A DNA stretch of 25,040 nt from Spirogloea muscicola (GCA_009602725.1 WELB01000014.1:1282632-1307671), one strand, 5' to 3'; positions 10,114 through 18,740 are shown, counted from the stretch's first letter. Notes: generated by a model from the letters alone, not told the origin. Program-made: numbers and translations.

Positions 10114-11233
10114 TCAGCAGTGCACACGGATAGACCGGTCCTCGGCAGTGGGGGCGGCAAAGGAGGGCATGCTGAACAGGCACTGGCCCCCTGCCGCCGC
10201 GGGCTTGCTCGGTGCAGCAGTCGCCCCTTTGACGGCCGGTCGCACAACAATCACGGGGCTGGCGCAGTGATGCGCGCAGAAGTTGCTGGTGCTTCCAAAG
10301 GACGGCAACCTGCGATAGCGGAAGGGCTGCTGCCATCAGCTGTGTGATAGCAGCTGGCCCAACAAAACCCATTGCTTGCGACGGTGGTGACAATAAGAGA
10401 CGTGCAAGCCATGGCGAATGCGGACGGAGGAAGACGGGGCTTACAGCTGGGCAGCAGCGTTGAGCCCGCGGCTGCCGAGGATGAGGATGTCGGCGCAGAC
10501 GTGCATCACCTCCCGGCAGATCATGTCGCGCTCCTCGCCCACAACAATGCGGCCCTCGCACTTGATCTGCACCCCCATGTGCCGTCAACTCAGATGGTCG
10601 TCCCAGCTCTGGCCACGACGGCGGCGCCGGCAGCAGAGGCTTCCTAGAGGGAGCGGGCAAGCGGGCAGGGCCGCACCTTGGCCTGCCGCACGACGTTGCA
10701 GTACTTGTCGATGAGGTCGCCGGCCGCGACCACCACCTGGGCCTCCATCTCCACCACGCTGCCAGCCGCCGGCGGCGGCCGCGACGGCCGCTGGCACGCC
10801 GAGTCGGCGACTGCAGCGCATGGACAAGGCGCGTCATGGACAAGGCCCTTGCAGACGGCCACCGCCAGGCGGCAATGGGTTGCCGGAAGCATCGCAAGAA
10901 GGCTTGAGTCCTTGACGGAGTGCCGGAGCCAGGCGCTCACCTCCGAGGCTGCGACGGACGTGGACGAGGTGGACGTGGTCGTGGGCGCGGCAGTAGTTCC
11001 GGAGCGCCCAGTCGAACGCCAGCGCGGCGCCTGCAAGCGACGGCGGCGGCGGCGACGCCCGAGACGTCAGTCTAAATGTACGAACGTGACGGCCGGAGCG
11101 GCGTCCCGACGACGGGCCGTCGAGCCGCGTGAGCCGAGCAGGCGCGAGAGCCGAGTGGCGCCGCACCGTCGCTGCCGTCGATGGCGATGAGCACGCGCCG
11201 CGGCTCCGCGGCCAGCAGCGGTTCCATGGCCAT
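10114..11233 (-). CDS. Universal stress protein (UspA family)
   Basis: Small cytosolic alpha/beta nucleotide-binding protein of the UspA family, linked to stress responses. Five exons on the minus strand: 11233-11167, 11030-10941, 10810-10677, 10566-10445, 10309-10114. All junctions are phase-consistent and give 202 residues. Seen: beta-1 VLIAIDGSDGA (acidic residue of the nucleotide pocket), AFDWALRNYCRAHDHVHLVHV, an acidic/Gln helix VVEMEAQVVVAAGDLIDKY, GRIVVGEERDMICREV, ADILILGSRGL, and SNFCAHHCASPVIVV at the C-terminal strand. The glycine signature is G128-x2-G131-x11-G143-S; the usual spacing is x9. After VIVV comes a low-complexity tail of about 40 residues with no family counterpart. 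ATG at 11233 is chosen because it directly precedes the beta-1 strand; a second ATG is two codons later. Exon 4 lacks an ATG start of its own and is recognised only by frame and homology. Confidence 0.88.
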
Positions 11234-11911
11234 GGCGGNCCAGGCCCGAGCGGATAGGGCCCCCACCCCGGCCGGCCGGCCCCTCGGGGGCGCGGCGCCG
11301 CAGGGCCGCCCTCCCTCCTCCACCCCCCTCCCCGCCGGCCCCTCTTTCACCGGCGCCGCCCCTCGCTTTTGCCTCCCCCACCACGTGGCGGCTTTGCGGG
11401 GCCCGCTCCTGCCCCCCAGAAGCGCGAAACGCGTGGCAGCTCGATCGGGCCTCGCTGCCTGGGCGTCACGGACCGTCAGATTTTTTCAATCGTACTGCTG
11501 CAGGCAGGCCGCGTGGGCACCCTTCGAATGCGAGGCACGTGGCAAAGGCGGGCTGCGAAGCTGGCCGCCAGATGGCCCCATCGGACGGTGCTTGGGTGCT
11601 GCCTGGCTGGCCCCCCTGAACACGTGCGGCCGCCCTTTTTATCCACTGCGGATAGCGCCCTCGCCACACGTGACACGGCGGCTGACGCCCCTCCCACGCA
11701 GTGTACTCGCGGCCAGGCCGCGCTATGGCTGCTGCTTCTCGGTCTCGTCGGGGTGCCTTCTTTTCCTTCTTTGCCTTCTCACGGCTACCGCTGTAAATCT
11801 GGAAGCGCTGTTACCTTTTCCAGCGTACGAAGTGGTCTTCCCACCTCCATCGCCTGGCACTGCATGTCGATGCCCGCTGACGTAGTCGGGCAGGTAGCTT
11901 AGGGCACTCTA
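11234..11911 (-). promoter_or_regulatory. GC-rich upstream region of the universal stress gene
   Basis: Very GC-rich, C-tract-laden DNA with one undetermined base at 11239, six bases upstream of the start codon. Likely 5' UTR and promoter of the minus-strand gene. Plus-strand frames crossing it are Pro/Arg/Ala-rich shadows without a domain. Several CACGTG/CACGTGG-type cores (near 11380, 11620, 11665) are candidate bZIP/bHLH sites; this is inference. Confidence 0.35.
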
Positions 11912-12330
11912 GCGTCCCACAAGCCATCTTTGCATGCTATAGAATGCGGCTATCATTGAGTCTACAGCGCTCCCAGGCACCAGCGTGCTGGGCGTGCATT
12001 AGCCCAGGCTGATGGCTCCCATGGTGGTGTGGTGGCTCCTCAGCTTGGCTTGTCAGATACGGATGTGCTCACTCGGGGATATTTAGTGTCCCCCTTAGCC
12101 AGCTCATAACCCCGGTAACAGGACATTTGTAAGGCTAGAATTGGCCTCCCTTTCATTTTCATGCGCACCGCGCGCCTTCTCCAGCTGCATGTTACTCCGA
12201 TTTGCGGCTGCTGGCTTGGGTTACTGCGCTCCCACTCGCTGTAGTCTCTTACCTAGCCGTGATCTTGGCGCCTTTCGACCCTTTTCCTGGGCTGGCCATT
12301 CACAGCTCCCGTCCCCCTTGAAAGAGCTCA
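11912..12330 (+). repeat. Dispersed repeat copy, inverted partner of 21007-21300
   Basis: Starts near GCATGCTATAGAATGCGGCT. It continues through CCAGCGTGCTGG and TGCATTAGCCCAGGCT, TTGTCAGATACGGATGTGCT, GGACATTTGTAAGGCTAGAA and the TTGGCCTCCCTTTCA block. Every block has its reverse complement in the same order at 21007-21300. A further GATTTGCGGCTGCTGGCTTG / GGGTTACT block and the hairpin GGGCTGGCCATTCACAGC (12289-12306) follow. One frame reads HQRAGRALAQADG and LSDTDVLTRGY. Confidence 0.8.
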
Positions 12331-12599
12331 CTTCTTCCCAGAACAGAGTGATGAAAGAAAGTGGCTCTACTCAAATAACAGCTCTTCCAGTAGAAGGCAG
12401 GGGCTGCAAAAGCCTGCCCAAATAGAATATACAAGGGTCCAAAGTGCGTAAAGACGCCTACGCACACAGCAATGCAAGAGACTACAGCTGATGGCAGCCC
12501 CGACTAAGCAGCAGCAAGTCAGAGAAATTTGCAGCTGGTAAAGACGCACCCCGACGAGACCCAGAATCAGCAGCCAAGGCGCAGCCTGCCCGCTATGGC

Positions 12600-12860
12600 T
12601 GCCTCAGAGGTGGCGAAGGGTCGTGAACAGGCAGCCCCGAATGAGTTGACAAGGTCCGAAGGGGCCGAAATGTGCTGAAAGACATACACAAGCACCGACC
12701 ATGTAGGATGTTTGTGTTGTGGCTTGAACTGGCCATCCTTTCATGTCATAGCCTTCTCTCCTGTGTGCCTTCTCTCCCATTGTTCCTGGTCTTGCTTGCA
12801 CGGTCTCTTCCTCCCCACAGAGGCAGTAGTCCTCCAAAAAGACGAAGCAGCTCATTGGCT
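12600..12860. repeat. Degraded dispersed repeat segments
   Basis: The block AAGGTCCGAAGGGGCCGA, then GAAAGACAT, then GACCATGTAGGATG (12649-12712) recurs at 17063-17135. It contains the complement of the CCTTTNGGACCTT-GTC lead-in to the hairpin. The sequence after 12715 (TTGAACTGGCCATCCTTTCA) is a diverged copy of the 6331 block. No coding sequence is evident. Confidence 0.6.
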
Positions 12861-13330
12861 GGCTATGAATAGCGATCGGATGGATGGATGATGTCCTTCA
12901 TGACTGGCAGCTCTTGCCCGCACTTGGCAGCTGCCACAGCTGCCCTTCAATAGAGCTCACTTCTTTCGCCTTGGTGGGGCTCCCCCTTTCAGTTGGGGTC
13001 AAGTCTCTTGCCTGTTCAGAGCGAGTAAGCCGCTGCACCCTGTCGTGCTAAATCCCGTCGACTACTTATTTGTGTCGATCTGACTAGGACAGCTGACTTG
13101 GCTTGACACGTGGCCTCCTAGGCTGACTCATTCACTTATGTGTGTGATTCACGCTAAGGATGGAGGACCACTTCTCTCCCTTTCTCTCTTCCTTCCTCTC
13201 TCTCTCTGGCTTCCTAGGCTGGGTCATACATCTTTGGGTGTGATCAAGCTAACGATTCAAATCTTCAAGCTAAACATAAAGGAGAACCAAATCTTTCTCT
13301 CTCTCGGTAACCGCTCATCAAATGCGTATG
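12861..13330. other. Repeat-flanking sequence without recognisable gene
   Basis: No gene seen. It holds a short C/T-rich tract (about 13160-13210, CTCTCTCCCTTTCTCTCTTC-like) and AGAGCTCACTTCTTTC at about 12953, which echoes 12321-12336. A long frame that starts here and runs into the microsatellite is driven by low complexity. Confidence 0.4.
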
Positions 13331-13470
13331 TCGACAACGACGACAACGACGACAACAACGACGATGACGAGGACAACAACAACAACGACAACAACGACAA
13401 CAACAACGACGACAACAACAACAACAACAACAAAATGACAACGACGACGACGACGACGACGACAACAACG
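13331..13470. repeat. (AAC/GAC)n compound trinucleotide microsatellite
   Basis: About 140 bp of ACA/AAC and GAC/ACG triplets ending in a (GAC)n run. Long frames across it (Asn/Asp on plus, Ser/Leu/Cys on minus) come from the repeat and are not evidence of a protein. Confidence 0.95.
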
Positions 13471-13583
13471 GCGGAGCAACTACAAGGGCCAATACCAACG
13501 CACGACGCCAACCTGCCGAAGACCGTTCAAAGCGCAACGAGGGAAGCCCATCTACAGGTACCTCAACCACCAACAAGACCGTC

Positions 13584-13835
13584 AAGGTGGGCGCTACCGA
13601 AGCGGTGGAAAGGCGATCGTGGAACGGACGGCCGAAGACCACCAATTCGAGGTCAGGTTCGACCTCTGGGTCGGATGACCTTGTCCACTCCTTTGGGCTG
13701 GCCTTTTCCAGCCACCAGTCAATCTGGCCGCGCTTTCTTTCTTGTCGGACGAACGACCCTGATAGACAACCCTTCCGCCTAGCCAACCAGAGTAGCCAAC
13801 GGCGCACCTAGCCAATCAGGTAGTGCTAGGGTTTC
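13584..13835 (+). repeat. Dispersed repeat fragment with hairpin
   Basis: GACCTTGTCCACTCCTTTG leads into the hairpin GGCTGG-CCTTTT-CCAGCC at 13696-13713. A block CCACCAGTCAATCTGGCCGC follows, which reappears inverted and identical at 18355-18380. Downstream, TAGCCAACCAG and TAGCCAATCAGG form a short imperfect tandem (13780-13820). Confidence 0.6.
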
Positions 13836-13943
13836 ACCGTTTTCCGGCCCATGTATTTTTTGGAAATATTATTTCATTATTTTTTTATGTCGGAGCGAGC
13901 TAGCCCTGCCAAGCAGTTCACATGGCAGACCTCACCCTCCTGC

Positions 13944-13999
13944 CGCGCCTGCGCCCACCGCGCCTGCGCCGATCACGCCTGCGTCTATTCGCGCCTGCG
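13944..13999 (+). repeat. CGCGCCTGCG tandem motif, four units
   Basis: CGCGCCTGCG at 13944, 13959 and 13990, and CACGCCTGCG at 13974, with 15-16 bp period. It lies immediately 5' of the repeat copy at 14030-14246. Tandem GC decamers at a short period could be protein-binding sites; no function is shown. Confidence 0.8.
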
Positions 14000-14029
14000 T
14001 CCGCGAGAGCGTAGTAGAGCCCGGCGCTC

Positions 14030-14246
14030 ACGGCGCGCCCTCGCTGCTGCCTCTGGCTCTGGCCAGGGGACCCACTTCCAGGAGCCCAGCATCTCTGATC
14101 TGCGGCTGCTTAGCAGGGGTTACTGAGTGTCTCGTAGCAGCTTTGTTTCTGTTACTTAGCGCTTCCCCTGGCCCCCTTCTCGTACTCTGTTCATTCCTTT
14201 TCGGGCTGGTTGTTCCAGCCCCTATTCTCAATGGGCGAGCACTTTC
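14030..14246 (+). repeat. Best-preserved hairpin-repeat copy (A)
   Basis: From GCCCTCGCTGCTGCCTCTGG through CTGCGGCTGCTTAGCAGGGG and TTACTGAG, then CTTAGCGCTTCCCCTGGCCC. It ends in the hairpin GGCTGG-TTGTT-CCAGCC (14204-14220) and the terminus CTCAATGGGCGAGCACTTTC (14227-14246). It is nearly identical over most of its length to 17288-17490. Its last 33 bases are identical, inverted, to 18741-18773. One frame reads RALAAASGSGQGT, then SISDLRLLSRGY and a stop. Confidence 0.85.
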
Positions 14247-14757
14247 ATTCTTAGTGAGCGTTGCGCGAACCCGCTAGCGACTGCGAGAAGTCGTCCTTTC
14301 TCGTGGTGAGCAGCTGTCCTTTGCAAGTCGTACCTTCGGAGTGTTGTGCTCATTGCTTGAGCGCACGCCTTTGCATCGGTTGCATCGGTGTGCATGTATT
14401 GAAGCCATTGCTTGTTAGATCACGAAGACAGAAAAGGTCCGCCTTCCGGCCTTTTAAGAATTTTGGGGAAACAAGATAGGGCCGATCTTTGGACGGTCTC
14501 ATTACCAATCTAGATAGTACAATCTTCGGACGGTCTCGTGACTTGGATACTGGTGACGGAAACTCAATATACAGTGGCACGTCACATTTTGTTTGTCAAG
14601 CGAACTCTTGAGCTTGAGTTTATTGCATTGGACTGTTAGTACTTGCTTGAACTTTGCTAAAGGCCACAATTGCGACTATCATCTCTGAGTTGCATTGTTG
14701 CCGGTATTATAAATTAGCTGTTGATTGAGTTGTGATCTATTTCTCAGCTACTATTGC
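14247..14757. other. Possible retroelement leader, no gene recognised
   Basis: AT-richer than its surroundings. A near-duplication GATCTTTGGACGGTCTC / AATCTTCGGACGGTCTC lies at about 14483-14540. It precedes a plus-strand frame that looks like a gag N-terminus, so it could be LTR plus leader. I could not find a matching second LTR or a convincing primer-binding site. Confidence 0.3.
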
Positions 14758-14937
14758 ATGAGACTTAGGTCAGGCAGTATCGTCAATCTGGAGCCTGAAG
14801 GTGAAATTGCTTCGACAGACATAGATCTTGCCGCTGAGCCAACTGGTACTGCTGTTGTTGAATCACGTGTGGAATCAGGTAGCTCAAGCGAGATCTCCAC
14901 ATCAACACGCTTCAGAAATTTTTTTAACAAAGTCTAG
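14758..14937 (+). pseudogene. Short frame resembling a retroelement gag N-terminus
   Basis: 59 codons from ATG at 14758 (MRLRSGSIVNLEPEG at the start, then acidic and Ser/Thr-rich, ending at TAG 14937). An N-terminal M-x-RSG followed by an acidic stretch is common in Ty3/gypsy-type gag proteins; that is the only basis for the call. It points toward, and partly overlaps, the oppositely oriented gag remnant. This suggests a rearranged element. Confidence 0.3.
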
Positions 14938-15790
14938 GGCCAAGTCAGCCAGCTGTTGGGTTAACTGTTCAATCTGATTCTGTAACTTCTGCATTTTGTC
15001 GTCCTCAATACGTCCACTGTTTTAGATGAAGACTTCCCCATCTCCAATGCATTCTTATTACGGAATTGCACAGGCAGCTTATCAGGAGATTTTTTCCAAC
15101 ATTGAGATTCTACATGTCCTGTTCTGGCGCAGTGAGCACAAGTGGCTCCAGCAGTCTGATGTCGAGCAGCATAATTTTTGGAAGTACGTCCAACCTTACA
15201 ACAATCATGCCAAGTAACAGCAGGACGAGGTTTGTAGTGGTCCTGTTGAGTACCTCGTACCTGTGGTATGTCAGAAAATGCTACATATGCCTTTGAATTT
15301 CCTGTGAAAGGCTTTGTAACCACAGGAACAACAAACTTCTTATAAGTTCTGGTGAAGGGACCTGAAGCTTCTGGAAAGCGATCATCCAAGCTTCTCAAAG
15401 TAAACTTTGCAACCTCCCTCTCCAACATGACTTGATGAACATCCTGAATGTCGTAGTGCTTCTTATGAAGCTGTTGCCTGCGCACAGTCAATAGATCGAC
15501 TACATGCCACAGAGCTTTACCAGCTACGAAGCGTAAGAACTGTCCCGCTGAATCCTGTGGACTGATAGTAGTGACAATTCTCTATCAGCTGCACACATCG
15601 GAAATAGCAGACTGTTATGTTCTCATTAGGTTCACGCTGGAACCTTAAAGATCTCGTTTGTGTTGCAAGGTGTCTTCCGGGAACTGCTTAGTGAACTGAC
15701 GAAATACGCTCGGCCACAGGATCTATTAGTTGTGGACCTGCCAGCTTTTCGACGTAACTGGCAGACTCAGGAACTGGTTTCCTTATAGAC
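14890..15790 (-). pseudogene. Retrotransposon gag remnant (zinc-knuckle), frameshifted
   Basis: On the minus strand, one frame is open from about 15581 to a stop at 14961. It carries a CX2CX4HX4C zinc knuckle (CAHCARTGHVESQC, about 15125-15085) preceded by a decayed knuckle-like CCKVGRTSKN. Upstream, matching gag pieces lie in other frames with stops between them (QFTKQFPEDT near 15700; RFQREPNENITVCYF near 15640). Downstream, a shifted frame adds a coiled-coil-like MQKLQNQIEQLTQQLADL (15000-14930). There is no protease, reverse transcriptase or integrase. The arrangement suggests a Ty3/gypsy-like gag, but copia is not excluded. It is clearly non-functional as it stands. Confidence 0.8.
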
Positions 15791-16060
15791 AACCTCATCT
15801 TCCATCATCCGTGTATCCGGTGTTGACTGTTCTTGACTTGTCCACGGAGCTGGGATGTCTGGGACTGATAAGGATTGGTACTATTGGCCCCTCATCAGAT
15901 GGCTTTTCATGTCAGCCTGGTCAAAATAGCCAACATCCTTGTTTGTTTTGTGTAAAAGTAGAGTAGCAAGTCAGCATGTTCCTTATTTAAGACCTATCAA
16001 CGCCATCTCGCACAGACGCCCTCTCGCATGACAACCCCCTTGTTTGAGAAACTTCCATCC
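15791..16060. other. Flank of gag remnant, nothing recognised
   Basis: Probably more decayed retroelement sequence on its upstream side. No domain, hairpin repeat or host exon is visible. Confidence 0.35.
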
Positions 16061-16445
16061 CTGGCTCTTCATGGCTTTACAGCCCTTTCGGAGCTTGTTC
16101 ATTCCTCTTGGGCTGGCCTCTCACAGCCATTCCCTTACATGAAAGAGCCACTTTCTTCACATGGGACGCTGTTTCTTTCTACTCGCTCGCTCAGGTGTGC
16201 CGAATACGACCCGCCGCCGCTCCAGCTGTCCCAGGCGTTCGCCATGCATTTGCTGGCAAGCCGCGCCTTGGCTGCCGCCTCTGAATTTGGCGCGGCTGCT
16301 CTTGCTCAGCTTCTAGACACACAAATTTGGGCATAGGGGTTACTCAGTACCCACATCTGAGTAACCATTTGCGCAACTGCTTGTATTATTTAGCCCCTTT
16401 GGACCTTGTCCTCTTCTTTTGGGCTGGCAATTGACAGCCACTCAC
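16061..16445 (+). repeat. Dispersed hairpin-repeat copies, tandem pair
   Basis: Two hairpins: GGCTGG-CCTCTCA-CAGCC (16111-16128) and GGGCTGGCAATTGACAGCC (16421-16439), each preceded by a CTTGTYC-type lead-in. Between them the frame LQLSQAFAMH, SRALAAASEFG, LLDTQIWA is a diverged version of the peptide seen in the 21.1-21.3 kb copy (LQRSQALAIH, GRALAQASGF). AGGGGTTACTCAGTA (16336-16350) matches the post-frame block of other copies. Confidence 0.7.
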
Positions 16446-16570
16446 AGCCTCCTTGGATTGAGCGTCTCTCAATCTGTTTTCCTGGCTAGCACCGCCTTCG
16501 CAAGTGTGTGGTTATCCTTGTCTATTGTTCAGTCAAATCTTATCCTCAGCTCTACTAGCTAGCTTCGCAC

Positions 16571-16608
16571 ATCCACTGCCTTCTATGACGTCATAGAAGG
16601 CAGTGGAT
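16571..16608. repeat. 38-bp perfect palindrome centred on TGACGTCA
   Basis: Left arm ATCCACTGCCTTCTATGAC (16571-16589) is followed without spacer by its exact reverse complement (16590-16608). The centre is TGACGTCA, the palindromic CRE/bZIP core. It could extrude as a cruciform, be a bZIP operator, or be a scar of an inverted duplication. Confidence 0.95.
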
Positions 16609-16669
16609 TCATACTCGACTCCTCATCATAAGATTCATATGGAGAGCATGGAGATTCATACTCGACTCC
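16606..16669 (+). repeat. Direct repeats of GATTCATACTCGACTCCTC
   Basis: The 19-mer occurs at about 16605-16623 and again at 16651-16669. Between them, AAGATTCATATGGA also occurs at 17536. The core GATTCATACTCGACT recurs at about 17557. The repeat begins at the right edge of the 38-bp palindrome. Confidence 0.85.
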
Positions 16670-16672
16670 TCC

Positions 16673-17135
16673 ATGCCTTCGGCTGGCCAACCACAGCCAC
16701 TCGCCCTCTGCTGCAACTGTTCTCCCTCCTTTGGCTGTCAAGGCTCTCGGCTCCCCACCCTCCCATCTAGGCTTCTGCACGACGCGCAGATGTGCTTCCG
16801 GTTGAGATGGGCTTGTCAGCTGCTCATCTGTCATTCTGGTTGCTCCGTGTGTCCGCCTGTTTGCAGCGTGCTCAGGCTCATGCTGCTCGACCTCTAGTTG
16901 GTGGCAGAAGAAAGAAAGGCTTGAGAATCTCCATCCGGCATCCAGGCATCGATCAGCGACCATCTACGTGCCGACCCGTGGTCACTGAGCGGCTCATTTT
17001 GCTGTGGGTAATGGAGGGAAATGGCTCTCTCAAGGGGCGCGAGGGCTGTGAACAGCCAGCCCGGAAAGGTCCGAAGGGGCCGAGAAGCCCCTTGAGAGAC
17101 AGAAAGACATTACTAGGCAAGGACCATGTAGGATG
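16673..17135. repeat. Hairpin-repeat fragments in both orientations
   Basis: Plus-strand hairpin GGCTGGCCAACCACAGCC at 16681-16698. The inverted counterpart GGCTGTGAACAGCCAGCC (17044-17061) is followed by GGTCCGAAGGGGCCGAGAAG (17067-17086), the complement of the usual lead-in. The final GAAAGACATTACTAGGCAAG plus GACCATGTAGGATG matches 12676-12711. Confidence 0.65.
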
Positions 17136-17214
17136 ATCACTTAGAAGCCTCTAGTCAGTAGCCGCAGCCAGAAAGGCTAGCCGCCGGGAAGCAGTCCCCT
17201 TTGTCCCGGGTCAC

Positions 17215-17500
17215 TAGCGCAGGTATACTGCATGCGCTTGGCCGTCTCGCTGCAGAGGTCTATGGCCCGCGCGCTGCACCTGCGTGCTGGCAGAGCCCTC
17301 GCTGCTGCCTCTGGCTCTGGCCAGGGGACCCGCTTCCAGGAGCCTAGCTTCTCTGACCTGAGGCTGCTTAGCAGGGGTTGCTGAGTGCTTCGGAGCTGCT
17401 TGGTTTCTATTTGTGCTTGTTCTCCTTAGTGCTTCCCCTGGCCCCTTCTCGTCCTTTGTTCGTTCTGTTTCGGGCTGGCTTTTCCCAGCCCCTACCGTCA
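17215..17500 (+). repeat. Full-length-looking hairpin-repeat copy (B)
   Basis: Aligned with copy A from GCCCTCGCTGCTGCCTCTGG (17288) onward. It extends further 5' with CGCGCGCTGCACCTGCGTGC, which aligns with the CCAGCGTGCTGG block of 11912-12330. It holds the frame RALAAASGSGQGT, then SFSDLRLLSRG, and the hairpin GGCTGG-CTTTTC-CCAGCC (17473-17490). It differs from A at several third positions and several replacement sites. It ends in the 12-bp tandem that follows rather than in GGGCGAGCAC. Confidence 0.85.
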
Positions 17501-17536
17501 TGGATATGAAGATGGATATGAAGATGGATATGAAGA
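17501..17536 (+). repeat. Three tandem copies of TGGATATGAAGA
   Basis: Exact 12-bp units at 17501, 17513 and 17525, directly after the hairpin of copy B. Short tandem arrays at the 3' end of an element are typical of LINE/SINE tails in many genomes. Whether this is such a tail is inference. Confidence 0.9.
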
Positions 17537-18160
17537 TTCATATGGAATCTCCATAAGATTCATACTCGACTATTCGAGGATTCCTTAAATCCACTTAATT
17601 CTACAATAGCCCAACTATTCTACAAAGTTGCTGAATGGAAGCAAGCAACTCCTTTGCGGCGGCTGCTAGTCCTTGAAGACTGTCCTCCTTGACTGGCAAC
17701 TTTTGGCCGACTGTTATCAAATGCTTTGCGGCTTGATTGTGCGGACACTGACCTCATAGGACCTCAGATACCTCTTGTAAGAAGGCCCCACTTCTTCAGA
17801 GGGCGGACGGCGCCAGGTGCTTATCTGGCACGGCTTGTGTTTATTGTAGCTAAGAACTATGTAGCAGCTTCACGAGAGCCATGCCATAGTGGTCGCTTGT
17901 TGTGCTAGAGACTTACGCTCTCGTGTTGGGCTTCCTTCTACACCTTGTCCACCTTTGGGGCTCGCCATTCACAGAAGATTCTAAAATATGTTCTGCATGT
18001 CCTTGAAGCTGCTGCAATGCGGAGGACGCAGTAAGCTAAGGAGCCTTCTGAGAAGGTGGGTTTGGAAAATGATGAGGGACAAATAGGGGTGTTGGTCAGA
18101 AAAAGCGTCTGAGACTTTTTATCTGGGTGCGCTGGGGTTTCCCTGTGGACCTTGTCCATT
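17537..18160. other. Inter-repeat sequence without gene
   Basis: Contains AAGATTCATATGGA and GATTCATACTCGACT (17536-17572), shared with 16606-16671, and a degenerate hairpin lead-in TTGTCCACCTTTGGGGCT (17945-17962). No coding domain recognised. Confidence 0.4.
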
Positions 18161-18425
18161 CCTCTTTAAGCTGGCTCTCGACAGCCTGAGAGTGCTGGAA
18201 GAGCCATTTCTCTGCTGGCCTCTTACAGCCACCGCCCTCTTCTGGCAGCGTCTTTTCTTCATTTCTCCAACATCCATCGCCTCTTCTGGAGGAGCTTCTT
18301 CTCTCCCCTTTCCTCGAAGTAATCAAAGAAGAAGCAGCTCTTCCAAAGAAGGAAGCGCGGCCAGATTGACTGGTGGCTGGGAACAAAGAAGAAGCAGCTC
18401 TTCCAAAGGGGACGAGGGCGGTGGA
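18160..18425. repeat. Nested hairpin-repeat fragments and direct duplication
   Basis: Plus-oriented pieces: AAGCTGGCTCTCGACAGCC (18168-18186) and CTGGCCTCTTACAGCC. Minus-oriented pieces: GCGCGGCCAGATTGACTGGT, the inverse of 13704-13728. CAAAGAAGAAGCAGCTCTTC is present twice, at about 18327 and 18384, about 57 bp apart. The result looks like repeated insertions and local duplication. Confidence 0.65.
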
Positions 18426-18499
18426 GACTACTTGTTAAAGTGCTTCTGTGAGCTCCAATGAACCCTGAAAACCTTTGCCCGCTTTGTACGAACCGGCCC

Positions 18500-18615
18500 T
18501 TTTCTGTACGCATCAAGAATGCGTGTGTAATAAGATTTGGTAAGGCCATGTGTGGCCAAGTTCAAAGGCAAGTACATTGACAAATGTACGTCACCTGCTG
18601 CTAAGCTGACCATCT
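18500..18615 (+). repeat. Second dispersed repeat family, plus copy
   Basis: AATGCGTGTGTAATAAGATT, GGCCATGTGTGGCCAAGTTC, AAAGGCAAGTACATTGACA and CACCTGCTGCTAAGCTGACC. Homologous to 6960-7090 (inverted) and, for the first half, to 21325-21390 (AATGCGTGTGTATCAAGAGA, GGCCATGAGTGGCCGAGTAC). Confidence 0.7.
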
Positions 18616-18740
18616 GACAGCTGCTCCGGGCTTCGTTTGCGTGACGCCGTACTTCATCTTCGTCAGGTGACGCCTCGACGCCTTCGACGGTGGATGGTAA
18701 ATGGACGGACGATAGCGGCCCCCGGGTCGCGACAAAAGGA

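Noticed and set aside
10010-10897. A 295-codon minus-strand frame across the universal stress gene
   Set aside because: It crosses exons 3-5 in a wrong frame and reads through introns; the spliced model recovers every conserved UspA segment instead.
11181-11902. Two long plus-strand frames (234 and 177 codons) upstream of the universal stress gene
   Set aside because: Extreme GC bias, an undetermined base inside, no domain; they overlap the antisense first exon and its likely promoter.
13329-13470. Regular spacing suggesting a CRISPR-like array
   Set aside because: Simple AAC/GAC microsatellite with no repeat-spacer structure; the sequence is eukaryotic.
13655-13680. GGTTCGACCTC as a tRNA box B
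   Set aside because: Does not fit GGTTCGANNCC, and no A box or cloverleaf is found at the right distance.
13138-13807. Asn/Asp-rich (plus) and Ser/Leu/Cys-rich (minus) proteins of about 180-214 residues
   Set aside because: Produced by the trinucleotide microsatellite and flanking repeat DNA.
5691-17490. GGCTGG/CCAGCC hairpins as intrinsic transcription terminators
   Set aside because: The genome is eukaryotic with spliced genes; the hairpins follow repeat boundaries rather than gene ends.
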